Source: Halobiforma lacisalsi AJ5 (GTDB taxonomy: Archaea > Halobacteriota > Halobacteria > Halobacteriales > Natrialbaceae). Taken from it: a stretch of 64,000 bases of DNA. Positions 44,869 to 53,093 of the stretch are shown here, in pieces (the stretch's first letter is position 1; every line of letters begins with the position of its first letter). The notes under the pieces are model-generated. The model saw nothing but the letters and a program-made list of their open reading frames with translations. It searched no databases and was not told the origin of the DNA. The translations under genes were made by a program, and so were the position numbers. The DNA lies in assembly GCF_000226975.2 (NCBI RefSeq), contig NZ_CP019285.1, positions 3,348,001 through 3,412,000 of the forward strand. The letters are read 5' to 3'.

Positions 44869-45885
44869 CTACCGCAGTTTCCGATACCGGTCGACGAGCA
44901 GATCCAGGCCGAACGCGCCCGAGGTGATCGTGTAATTCGTCTCGAGCCCCGGATTGAACTTCGCCTTGTACCGGTTGATGCTCGGGACGCCGGCCCCGAC
45001 GAGGTCGTATCGCTCGAGCCCGTCCCGGAGCCCGTCGCGCATCACGTGCCAGTCGAGCAGGTCGTTGATCGCCAGATCGACGGAGACGTCGGGCTTGACC
45101 CCGCCCTGCCACCGATACCGGGTGGTGTCCGACTCGACCACCAGGATGCCACCGACGGTGTCGCCGTCGACGCGACAGACGTAGGGGCGGATCGACCCGT
45201 CCGGCAGCGTCGCGTGGGCCGCCCGGGCGAACTCCGGACTCAGGTGGAACGACTGGCCCTGACTCTCGTACCGCCGGGCGACCTGGTCGACGATCTCACC
45301 CACGTCCTCGTTATCCCCTTCCTCGACGACGTACGCGTCCTCGTCGGCGTTGCGCACGTTGCTCCGGGCGTCGCTGCTGAACCGCTTCGCCAGTTCCTCC
45401 TCGTCGCCGGCGCCGGCGAGGTCGACGACGTACGTGTACCCTGGCTGGACGTCGAAGTCGTTCCAGACGAACGGCCGCACGTCCTCGAACTCCGCGGCCA
45501 CGATCTTGGTGTAGACCGGTGAGATTTCCCGCGCGATCCACTCGATCGCCCCCTCGAGGAAGCGCCTGACTCGCCGGTCGGCCTTGCGTCGTTTCAGTTT
45601 GGCGACGTTCAGCGTCGCGGGACCGAGATAACAGGACCACGACCGGGGCGCCGGGGAGAACGCGCCGGTAATGGGACCGCGATTGTACTCGAAGATCGGC
45701 AGGAGGCCGACGGCTTCCTGACCCTTGAATCCGACGAGCAGGTGCGGCGTCGTCCCGGTATCGTCGGCCTGCAGTCGCAGCGCCTCGGCGCGAAAAAACG
45801 GGTTCGTCCCGTCGGAGCGTTCGACGTACCGGTTCCACTCGTCGGCGTCGGTCCACGGATCGAGCGTCGTGACTTCGATACTCAT
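44869..45885 (-). CDS. FemAB/GNAT-type acyltransferase
   Basis: The 338-aa soluble protein has a pattern of two GNAT-like halves as in FemAB/BioF2-like acetyltransferases: FFRAEALRLQADDTGTTPHLLVGFKGQEAVGLLPIFEYN in the N-half; DARSNVRNADE and QSFHLSPEFARAAHATLP then VGGILVVESDTTRYRWQGG and the closing GVPSINRYKAKFNPGLETNY in the C-half. Bacterial relatives attach amino acids to peptidoglycan or act on polysaccharide; archaea lack murein, so the acceptor here is open. It starts 3 nt after the phosphodiesterase stop and is certainly co-transcribed with it. Confidence 0.82.
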   Translation of the reverse strand: MSIEVTTLDPWTDADEWNRYVERSDGTNPFFRAEALRLQADDTGTTPHLLVGFKGQEAVGLLPIFEYNRGPITGAFSPAPRSWSCYLGPATLNVAKLKRRKADRRVRRFLEGAIEWIAREISPVYTKIVAAEFEDVRPFVWNDFDVQPGYTYVVDLAGAGDEEELAKRFSSDARSNVRNADEDAYVVEEGDNEDVGEIVDQVARRYESQGQSFHLSPEFARAAHATLPDGSIRPYVCRVDGDTVGGILVVESDTTRYRWQGGVKPDVSVDLAINDLLDWHVMRDGLRDGLERYDLVGAGVPSINRYKAKFNPGLETNYTITSGAFGLDLLVDRYRKLR

Positions 45886-45888
45886 TGG

Positions 45889-47520
45889 TTAGAGGTAGCC
45901 GAGATCGGAGAGGCGGTCCTCGACGACGCGGTCGTCGGTCGCGGTCACCGGCTCCGGCTCGTAAGCGGGGTACTCCGCTTCAGCTCCCGGATCGACGATC
46001 GGCAGCGGCCGGCCGTCCATCGCCGCGTCGATCGGCACGTCGAACAGCGCACAGATCGTCGGCGCGACGTCGAAGATCGTCGCCCCGGCGTCCTCGAGCG
46101 GGACGTCCTCGTCGAAGGCCGGTCCCCTCGCGGCGACGATGCCGGTTCGCTTGTGGTTCCACGGCTCCATCGGTTCGCCGAACTGCTCCGTGCCGAGGTC
46201 GGCGACGAGGGCGTTGTCGAAGTCGGCGGGCACCGTCACGATGTCGGGTGCCTTGTCGACGTGGGGTCCCTCGAAGTACGTCTCGCGGGGCACGACGGCG
46301 TCGAACATCGGCTCGCCGTCGGGCGTCCGGACCGCCGATAGTTCGTCGATCACTTCCTCGCGGACCCGTTCGTACTCGGATTCGGGCACCCGTCCGTCGG
46401 GTTCCCGGCCCTCGAGATTGATCCGGAGCCCGAGTTCGCTCTTCGAGCGCATGTAGACACGCGACTCGGGGAAGTCGACCCCTTCGCTCGCGGCCCGGAT
46501 GAGGTCGTTCGGGACGCGCCTGCCGATCGGCTCCTTGAGGCCGACGCGATCGAGCGCGGCGGCCACGCGCTGGGTGGTAAGTCCGAACCGGGCAGCGACG
46601 TTCAACGCTTTTTCCGGCAGGCTCTCCCCGTGTTCGCCGGCCTCCTCGCCCTCGAGGAGGTCGTTCTCCCAGCTCTTCGACCAGTTGGGCATCCCGCCGC
46701 CGTCCTCGGTGCCGGTCAGGTAGCCACCATCGCGCAGGAACTCGTTGATCCGGAACTCGTGGCCCGTCACCTCTCCCATCCCGTGGTCGCTGACGATCAG
46801 GACGTTGTCGGGCTCGGTCTCCTCGAGCGTCCGTTCGATCTGTCGGTCGACCGCCTCGTAGACGGCCCGGATCGCCTTCCCGTCGCCGGGCCGTTCGTGG
46901 AAGACGGAGTCGGTGATCTGGAACTGCAGAAAGCCGAACTCCGGCTCCATCCGCCGACAGAGGTAGCGAAACGCCTTCCCGCGTTTCTCGGCGGTGCGCT
47001 CGTAGGACTCGATCGACCCGTTCGCCTCCGGACCGCTCTGGGGATAGATCCGGTAGCCGCCGCAGGCGATTTCGACGTCCTCGAGGACTCCCTGGGGGTG
47101 ACAGTCGGGGTCCTCGGGTGCGGTCATTCCGGGGATCAACGCACCGTCGAACGGCCTCGCGGGGTGGGTGACCGGGAGATTGACGACGACGCTCGTGTAG
47201 CCGTGTTCGCTCAACAGTTCCCACACGGGCCGTTCCCGAACGTGCGTCGCGTTCACCACGTCCCAGTCGTAGCCGTCGAACGCGAGGAAGTCGTAGACGC
47301 CGTGTTTTCCGGGGTTCTTCCCGGTGTACAGCGACGGCCAGGCGCTCGCCGTCCACGGCGGGATCTGTGACTCGAGCGGCCCGTCCGTGCCGGACTCGAT
47401 CAACTGCCGTAGCGTCGGCACCGCCCCCGAGTCGAACAGCGGCTCGAGCACGGGCCGACAGCCGGCGTCGAGTCCGACGACGAGCAATTCGAGGTCGGTG
47501 TCGCCGGTCGTCTCCGTCAT
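45889..47520 (-). CDS. Alkaline-phosphatase-superfamily phosphodiesterase/phosphotransferase
   Basis: The 543-aa protein begins with LLVVGLDAGCRPVLEPLF, has the nucleophile segment PPWTASAWPSLYTGKNPGKHGVYDF (Thr), and the metal-binding LIVSDHGMGEVTGHEFRINEFL; the last metal ligand region is in EPWNHKRTGIVAARG. This is the type-I phosphodiesterase/nucleotide pyrophosphatase branch. Near polysaccharide genes such enzymes often move or remove phospho-substituents. No signal peptide is seen. It is first in a two-gene operon with the FemAB-like gene and is divergent from the DegT-like gene. Confidence 0.88.
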   Translation of the reverse strand: MTETTGDTDLELLVVGLDAGCRPVLEPLFDSGAVPTLRQLIESGTDGPLESQIPPWTASAWPSLYTGKNPGKHGVYDFLAFDGYDWDVVNATHVRERPVWELLSEHGYTSVVVNLPVTHPARPFDGALIPGMTAPEDPDCHPQGVLEDVEIACGGYRIYPQSGPEANGSIESYERTAEKRGKAFRYLCRRMEPEFGFLQFQITDSVFHERPGDGKAIRAVYEAVDRQIERTLEETEPDNVLIVSDHGMGEVTGHEFRINEFLRDGGYLTGTEDGGGMPNWSKSWENDLLEGEEAGEHGESLPEKALNVAARFGLTTQRVAAALDRVGLKEPIGRRVPNDLIRAASEGVDFPESRVYMRSKSELGLRINLEGREPDGRVPESEYERVREEVIDELSAVRTPDGEPMFDAVVPRETYFEGPHVDKAPDIVTVPADFDNALVADLGTEQFGEPMEPWNHKRTGIVAARGPAFDEDVPLEDAGATIFDVAPTICALFDVPIDAAMDGRPLPIVDPGAEAEYPAYEPEPVTATDDRVVEDRLSDLGYL

Positions 47521-47789
47521 AGGCCAGCGGTTTACCCGTCACCGCTTTGTTATGCGAGTGTTTTGCACCGTGTAAGCCGGCTCTTCCGGAGCGGCATCGA
47601 ACCGGCGTCGAACGCCGCCCTGCCCGTTCTGTTCCGCGGTCGCCCTGTAAGCGCGGACTGTCGCGGACCCGGTACCCGTATCCGCCGAATCACTAAGGAC
47701 GCGCCCGGAAACGGTGGATCCGCCATGCATAGCACACCGATCACCACGAGTGCGGGGAGCGATACCGGATCCCTCGGCCGTTCGCAGGG

Positions 47790-48920
47790 ATGATCGACGA
47801 CGTACCGTCGCTGACCGTCGAGGCGCTATCGCGACGCCGCCACGGCCGGGCCGCCGGCCTCGACTCGTTTTTCGATCGCCACGCGCGGGCGTTCGCCTAC
47901 TACGGGTCTGGTAAGGTCGCGCTTCGGGACGGGCTGGCCGGGGTACTCGAGCCCGGAGGGAACGTCCTCCTCCCGGCGTACCTGCCGGACGGCGTCGTCG
48001 AACCGCTGTACGAACTCGGTCTCGAGCCGCGGTACTACGCCGTCCAGCCGACGCTCGCGCCCGACTTCGCTGACCTCGAGCGCCGCGCCGACGACGATAC
48101 GGGGGCGGTCGTATCCGTCGACTACTTCGGGTTCCCCCAGCCCGGCCTCGAGGAGGTGGCGGCGATCGCCGCCGACCGCGGCTGGTACCACGTCGACGAC
48201 AACGCACACGCACCGATCAGCCGCTTCGAGGGACGGCTCCTCGGTACCCTCGGCGACCTCGGGATCACGAGTCTCTGGAAGCTCCTGCCGGTCCCGAACG
48301 GGGCGATCCTCTATCTCACCGGCGACGACGTGCATGCGGGGTACGAGCCCTCCGACCTCGCGGGCGTTCGTGACGGAATCGGCCCCGCCGACTGTCGGTT
48401 CGTCCTCAAGTCGTTCGTCGGCGACGTCCTCGAGTCGAACGCGATGCTCAGACGCTCGGTCGAGGCTATTCTGTCCGAACGAGGGGACGGCGACGCACCG
48501 GCGGTCGGCGGCCCGAAGGCCCGGTACGAGCGTTCGAAAGTACGGATGTCGAAGCTCTCGATGCGGATCGTCGAGGATTCCGACCCCGAGAAGATACGAA
48601 CCGCTCGCCGGGCGAACTACCGCGCGTGGCTGGACGTTCTCGGCGAGCGAGCCGACCTCGAGCCGGTCTACGACTCGCTGCCGCGAGGGATCTGCCCGCA
48701 GGCGTTTCCGGTCCGGGCCGCCCGTCCGGACGCGTTCCTCACGGAACTCGAGACCGCCGGGGTCGGGGGCCACACCTGGCCGCGACTCTCGGACGAGGTC
48801 CTCGAGGATCCGGAGTACGAGACGGCGACACGGCTCTCCCGTGAGATCGTCACGCTTCCCGTTCACCAGGAAATCGAACCGGGGAGGATCGCGGCCCTCG
48901 GCGACCGACTGCGCCGGTAG
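47790..48920 (+). CDS. DegT/DnrJ-like PLP-dependent protein
   Basis: The 376-aa fold-type-I protein resembles sugar aminotransferases. YYGSGKVALRDGLAGVLEPGGNVLLPAYLPDGVV is the N-terminal lobe, VDYFGFPQP and HVDDNAHAPISRF hold the PLP-contacting Asp, and SLWKLLPVPNGAILYL gives the candidate Schiff-base Lys. The usual DegT segment around that lysine is less conserved, so a variant activity is possible. It would aminate a keto-sugar nucleotide, which fits the UDP-GlcNAc block and the FemAB-like gene. ATG at 47790 follows a 269-nt gap. Confidence 0.78.
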   Translation: MIDDVPSLTVEALSRRRHGRAAGLDSFFDRHARAFAYYGSGKVALRDGLAGVLEPGGNVLLPAYLPDGVVEPLYELGLEPRYYAVQPTLAPDFADLERRADDDTGAVVSVDYFGFPQPGLEEVAAIAADRGWYHVDDNAHAPISRFEGRLLGTLGDLGITSLWKLLPVPNGAILYLTGDDVHAGYEPSDLAGVRDGIGPADCRFVLKSFVGDVLESNAMLRRSVEAILSERGDGDAPAVGGPKARYERSKVRMSKLSMRIVEDSDPEKIRTARRANYRAWLDVLGERADLEPVYDSLPRGICPQAFPVRAARPDAFLTELETAGVGGHTWPRLSDEVLEDPEYETATRLSREIVTLPVHQEIEPGRIAALGDRLRR

Positions 48921-48925
48921 GCCGA

Positions 48926-50791
48926 TCAGTCGTTCTCGACCGAAAGCAGGGTCGACCTGACGTCGTCCTCGAGCAGGTAGGAGCGTTCGTCCCGGCGATC
49001 GAGCACCGATTCCGTGCGCAGTTCCGAAAGCAGTCCCTGGACCGCGACCGGCGAGCGCTCGACGCGCTCGGCGATGGCCTCCGTCTCGAGGGGCTCGTCC
49101 CGCGCGAGGACGCCGAGCACCTGCCCGGCGGTCTCGACCGAACACTGGGACCGCTCGCTCGCCGCCTCGAGCCGTTCGCCAAGCGGTGTCGACGCCAGCC
49201 GATCCGCCAGCGATTCCTGGTCGGTCGCGACGACGAGTCCGGAGTCGCCGTCGACCGCCGTGCCGTCGTCGCCCCCCGACCCGGCTGTGGCCCCGGCCGA
49301 CTCCGCACCGGCCGTTCGTATGTCGGTCTCGGCCGACTCGCCGTCCGGAGCCGATCCCGGGTCCGTGTAGCCGAACTCCACCGGATCGCCGCCGGCCTGG
49401 ACGATCGCGTCGTCGGCCTCGGCGGCGCTTTCGGAGTCGGTAGCCGAGCCGGTATCGGGATCGGGGACGGGATCGGAACCGGAACCGGAACCGGAATCGA
49501 GCCGCTCTTTGAGTCTCCGGACCCGCTCCCGCAGCCGCTCGTTCTCCTCGCGGAGCCGTTCCATCGCGTCGGCACGGGACTCGACCTGCAGTTCGAGCTT
49601 CTCGATACGGTCCTCTCGATCCGCCAGCTTCTCCTCGAGTTCGTCCCGTTCGGTCTCGAGGTCGACGATCTCTTCGTGAAGCTGACGGACGTCCTCGCTA
49701 CCGGGCCCGGCCCCGGCACCGGCCGCGCTCTCGTCGGGCAACTGCGTCTGGAACGTCTCCGGCCGCGTCAGCGCGTCGGCCATCTGTCTCGCCGCCGAGG
49801 AGACATCGCGGGCCGACTCGAGTTCGTCCTCCAGGGTCTCGATCCGTTTCTCCTTCTTCTCGAGTTCGTTCTCGAGTTCGTTGATGCGGTCCTGTTCGCG
49901 TTCCTTCCGTTCGGAAATCTTCTCGAGGTCGCCGACGAGGGAGTCCGAGACCGACTTGAGGTCTGGTCGCTCGAAGTCGTCCAGGCCGGGGGTCGCACCG
50001 GCGTCGAAGGTCCGCTTGCGGCGGAACTGCACCTTGCGAACTTCGACATCCGTCCAGTCGGTCTGGACGAACGCCTGGCCGTCGTTCAGGTCGGAAACCA
50101 GTTCAGAGTACTCGGTGTCGATGATCCGGCCGACGACCTTCGTGTCGTTGTTCCAGGTCAGCCGGTGCCAGACCAGCCAGTTGGCCTGGGTGATGAAGTC
50201 CTTCTTGACGTCGGCGGGCCGCTGGCTGATCCCCAGGATGCCCAACCCGTGTTTCCGGCCGCGCTTGCTGATCTTGATCAGCAGATTCCCGGTCTCGCCG
50301 ACGCCACCGCCCTCGGGGATGTACTCGTGGACCTCCTCGACGACCAGCAGGAACGGCTTCTTGAGCTTCTTCTCCTTGACGAACAGCTGGCGGGCGATCT
50401 TGCGCAACAGTTCGTCCGCGACGTCTTCGTCGAGATAGCCGGAGACGTCCAGGATGATCGGGACGTTCTCCTCCAGGGCGAGTTCGGCCATCTGTTCGGC
50501 GTGTTCGGGCCCGATCTGGATGTCACACTCCTCGTCGGCCCCGGCGTGGAGCATCTCGTACTCCTCTTTCAGCCCGTAGTACTCGCCGTCGGTGTCGACG
50601 ATCAGCAGGGGAAAGCCGGCCTCGAGCAGTTCCTCCGCGATGACGGAGGCGGTGTTGGACTTCCCCGACCCCGACTTGCCGGTCACGAAGCCGCGCCCGG
50701 TCAGCAACTCGACGACCGGCAGGTAGAGGTCGTCGCCGTCGTCGGTCTCGCCGACGAGGATCTCGCGCTGTTGGTCGCCGTCGTCGCTCAC
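48926..50791 (-). CDS. HerA-like ATPase with coiled coil and C-terminal winged helix
   Basis: The 621-aa protein has a Walker A site GKSGSGKS at residues 38-45, LLIVDTDGEYYGL, Walker B in FLLVVEEVHEY and SKRGRKHGLGILGISQRPADV, as in HerA/DUF87 ATPases. Residues about 285-440 are a coiled coil broken by an Ala/Gly linker, followed by Ser/Gly/Asp/Pro repeats, and the last 100 residues look like a winged helix (SVETAGQVLGVLARDEPLETEAIAERV). It begins at a GTG overlapping the stop of a 26-codon ORF. It probably acts on DNA; the usual NurA partner is absent. Confidence 0.88.
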   Translation of the reverse strand: MSDDGDQQREILVGETDDGDDLYLPVVELLTGRGFVTGKSGSGKSNTASVIAEELLEAGFPLLIVDTDGEYYGLKEEYEMLHAGADEECDIQIGPEHAEQMAELALEENVPIILDVSGYLDEDVADELLRKIARQLFVKEKKLKKPFLLVVEEVHEYIPEGGGVGETGNLLIKISKRGRKHGLGILGISQRPADVKKDFITQANWLVWHRLTWNNDTKVVGRIIDTEYSELVSDLNDGQAFVQTDWTDVEVRKVQFRRKRTFDAGATPGLDDFERPDLKSVSDSLVGDLEKISERKEREQDRINELENELEKKEKRIETLEDELESARDVSSAARQMADALTRPETFQTQLPDESAAGAGAGPGSEDVRQLHEEIVDLETERDELEEKLADREDRIEKLELQVESRADAMERLREENERLRERVRRLKERLDSGSGSGSDPVPDPDTGSATDSESAAEADDAIVQAGGDPVEFGYTDPGSAPDGESAETDIRTAGAESAGATAGSGGDDGTAVDGDSGLVVATDQESLADRLASTPLGERLEAASERSQCSVETAGQVLGVLARDEPLETEAIAERVERSPVAVQGLLSELRTESVLDRRDERSYLLEDDVRSTLLSVEND

Positions 50792-50868
50792 CGCTCGCTC
50801 ACCTCTGTCTCGACCTCGAGAGCCGTCGCGTCCTGGCGTACGCGTTCGCTCGCGACCGCGTCGTTCAT
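50788..50868 (-). CDS. Leaderless 26-aa micro-ORF coupled to the HerA-like gene
   Basis: From ATG at 50868 a frame of 26 codons runs to a TGA that overlaps the GTG of the ATPase gene (GTGA). Its start is about 30 nt downstream of a TATA-like AATATTCAA (50897-50905), exactly leaderless spacing, so it would be the first translated codon of the mRNA. The product begins MNDAVASERVRQ and is acidic/alanine-rich like a real haloarchaeal peptide. It may be a leader peptide or a small partner; a chance frame is not excluded. Confidence 0.45.
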   Translation of the reverse strand: MNDAVASERVRQDATALEVETEVSER

Positions 50869-50896
50869 ACTATCCGTACAGTCCGATCGTGGTACC

Positions 50897-50927
50897 TTGA
50901 ATATTGGCCTCGAGCCCGGGGCTCGAG
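50897..50927 (-). promoter_or_regulatory. Promoter of micro-ORF/HerA-like operon with upstream inverted repeat
   Basis: The TATA-like AATATTCAA (50897-50905, minus strand) is followed upstream by CTCGAGCCC (50909-50917) and GGGCTCGAG (50919-50927), a 9-bp inverted repeat around one base. The repeat could be an operator or the terminator of the helicase gene. Confidence 0.45.
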
Positions 50928-50979
50928 CGGTCGGCGAAGCGACGCGACGGTTCCGTACCTGGAGGCCGACGGCGTCCGG

Positions 50980-52935
50980 TCAGGTCGCTTCGCTCGAGTC
51001 GGCCTCCTCCCCGTCCGGTTCTCGATCCACGGTCCGCTCGCGGACCGTCATCCCCTTCCGACCCAGGTGCTGTAACTGCCGTCGCGCGAACTCCTCCTCG
51101 CGGCTGCCGCGGGTCGCGAGCACGTAGACGAGCGCGCCGCCCGCGGGACGCATCGTCCGGCCCGCCCGCTGGGTACCCTGTCGCCGCGACCCCCCAAGCC
51201 CCGAGGCGACGATCGCCAGGTCCGCGGTCGGGAGATCGATCCCCTCGTCGCCGACCCGGGAAACGATCAGCAGGTCGCGCTCGTTCCGACGGAACTCGTC
51301 GAGCAACCGCCGGCGCTCGTGGTGCGGGGTTTCGCCGCTGAGGAAGGGAGCGTCGAGGGCCTCGGCGAGTTCGCGACCCTGCGCTAAGTAGTCGACGAAC
51401 ACCAGCGCCTTCGCGTCGTGGTGGTCCCGTAGCAGGAACCGCACCTCGTCTACCTTCCCGCGGTTACGGGCCGCGATGCGGTACTTCTCCTGGCCCTCCG
51501 CCGAGGCGTAGGCGTTTCGCTGCTCGTCGTCGCCCCACGGCACGTACCGGATCTCGAGTTCGGGTTCCGCGACGAAGCCGGCATCGAACAGCGCCTGCCA
51601 GTCGGTACCGATCGGCGGGCCGACCAGCGTGAAGATCTCTGTCTGGCGGTCGTCCTCGCGGATCGGACTCGCGCTCAACCCGAGACGGTGCTGGGACTGG
51701 AGGTGGGTGCTGCGCCGGTAGACGTCCGAGGGGACGTGCTGGCACTCGTCGAAGATCACGAGCCCCCACTCGCGGTCGTCGAACAGCGAGCGGTGCCGGT
51801 CCATCCCGGCGATCTGATAGGTCGCGATCGTCACCGGGCGGACGTTCTTCTGTCCGCCGTGGTACTGGCCAACCTGGTGGGGGCCGAGGCTGGTGTACTC
51901 GACGACGGCGTCGGCCCACTGGCGCGCGAGGTCCCGACTCGGTACCAGGACGAGCGTCTCGCCGCCGACCTCGGCCATCGCGCCCATCGCGGCGACGGTC
52001 TTGCCGCTGCCCGGCGGTCCGACGAAGACGCCCTCGCCGGCCTCGGCGAACCGGTCGACCCAGGTCCGCTGGTAGTCACGCAGCGAGACCTCGAGGTCCA
52101 CCTCGAGCGCGTCGCCGGCGTCCAGGTCGCGGTGGTCCTGAACGGGATAGCCCGCCTCGTAGAGGATCCGTTTGATCGCTGCTTCGGCCCCCTCCCGAAC
52201 CCAGTCTTCCGTGTCCGAGATGGGCGCGTGGACGTGTTCCTCGTCTAACTTCTGGCGGGCGACGTTGCCCATGACCTCTGGGGTCTGGGCCTCGAGCACG
52301 GTGTAGCCGTCCTCGTGGGTGTACAGCCGGAACTGGCGGGCCCGCTCCCACTGGCTGCGGACCCACTCCTCGAGTTCCTCCGAGCGCTGGCCGAGCGCCT
52401 GGCGCATCGTCCGGGCGAGGGCCTCGAACTCGTCGTGGGGTGCCTGCCAGACGTCCTCCGGCCGCACGACGTAGCGGTAGCCCTCCTCGCCGTTCCCGTC
52501 GGCGAGGTGGGCGAACTGGGACAGTTGTGCACGCGTGAACTGCGTCGGCCTGTCGACGACGATCTCGCGGCGCTTGGGGAAGACGACGACCCGTTCCTCC
52601 TCGGTCAGATCCTCGAGTTCCGAGGGGTACCAGACGACGGGGTCGTTCGAGACGGAGAGCCGCTGGACCGAACCCGCCTCGGCGAGGGCCTCGAGGTCTT
52701 CGCTGACCGCTTCCTGGGACCGCTCGAGGCTGCGGGCGACGGCGTCGGCGGTCAGGACTGGTCGTCCCACCTGTTGACAGGCCTCGTGGAAGCGGTCGAG
52801 CGAGAGCCGCGAGGCGTCGGTCTCGTCTCCGGACGATTCGACGTCTGCGCCGGGTTCGTCGGACGAGTCGGTGCTGGCGGGGTCGTCCCGGGCGTCGCTA
52901 CCGGCGTCGGCGGACGAGGATCGTTCGTCGGTCAC
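50980..52935 (-). CDS. rad25: XPB/Rad25-like DEAH helicase
   Basis: The 651-aa superfamily-2 helicase has Walker A GPPGSGKT with Lys312, VLVPSRDLARQWADAV, FDECQHVPSDVYRR (DECQ-H box), GLSASPIRED (SAT-like), and the C-terminal domain with SRVGDEGIDLPTADLAIV and QRAGRTMRP. It has a Ser/Asp-rich N-terminus and a winged-helix-like segment around residues 50-100. XPB relatives open DNA in repair and transcription. Start is GTG 52935. Archaeal XPB often pairs with the nuclease Bax1; none is adjacent here, but a HerA-like ATPase is. Confidence 0.9.
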   Translation of the reverse strand: MTDERSSSADAGSDARDDPASTDSSDEPGADVESSGDETDASRLSLDRFHEACQQVGRPVLTADAVARSLERSQEAVSEDLEALAEAGSVQRLSVSNDPVVWYPSELEDLTEEERVVVFPKRREIVVDRPTQFTRAQLSQFAHLADGNGEEGYRYVVRPEDVWQAPHDEFEALARTMRQALGQRSEELEEWVRSQWERARQFRLYTHEDGYTVLEAQTPEVMGNVARQKLDEEHVHAPISDTEDWVREGAEAAIKRILYEAGYPVQDHRDLDAGDALEVDLEVSLRDYQRTWVDRFAEAGEGVFVGPPGSGKTVAAMGAMAEVGGETLVLVPSRDLARQWADAVVEYTSLGPHQVGQYHGGQKNVRPVTIATYQIAGMDRHRSLFDDREWGLVIFDECQHVPSDVYRRSTHLQSQHRLGLSASPIREDDRQTEIFTLVGPPIGTDWQALFDAGFVAEPELEIRYVPWGDDEQRNAYASAEGQEKYRIAARNRGKVDEVRFLLRDHHDAKALVFVDYLAQGRELAEALDAPFLSGETPHHERRRLLDEFRRNERDLLIVSRVGDEGIDLPTADLAIVASGLGGSRRQGTQRAGRTMRPAGGALVYVLATRGSREEEFARRQLQHLGRKGMTVRERTVDREPDGEEADSSEAT

Positions 52936-53061
52936 TGGCGGGCCGTAACGGCGGTGTGGGTAAACCCATTTCGCTCGGGGACCGACCGCCGGGAGTCGGC
53001 CGGCGTCGCTCGGTTGCCAGGGCCATCCGCCCCGTTCCGACCGAGTGGAAACAGCCAGCGC

Positions 53062-53093
53062 GCTTAAGTGTCGTTCATCGGATTACTTGGGTA
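53062..53093 (+). promoter_or_regulatory. Core promoter of the membrane transducer
   Basis: CTTAAGTG (53063-53070) lies about 27 nt before the ATG at 53093. The stretch through the start resembles that of the upstream ORF at 56621 (CTTAAG and later ACTTGG with TGTCAA). Confidence 0.45.
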
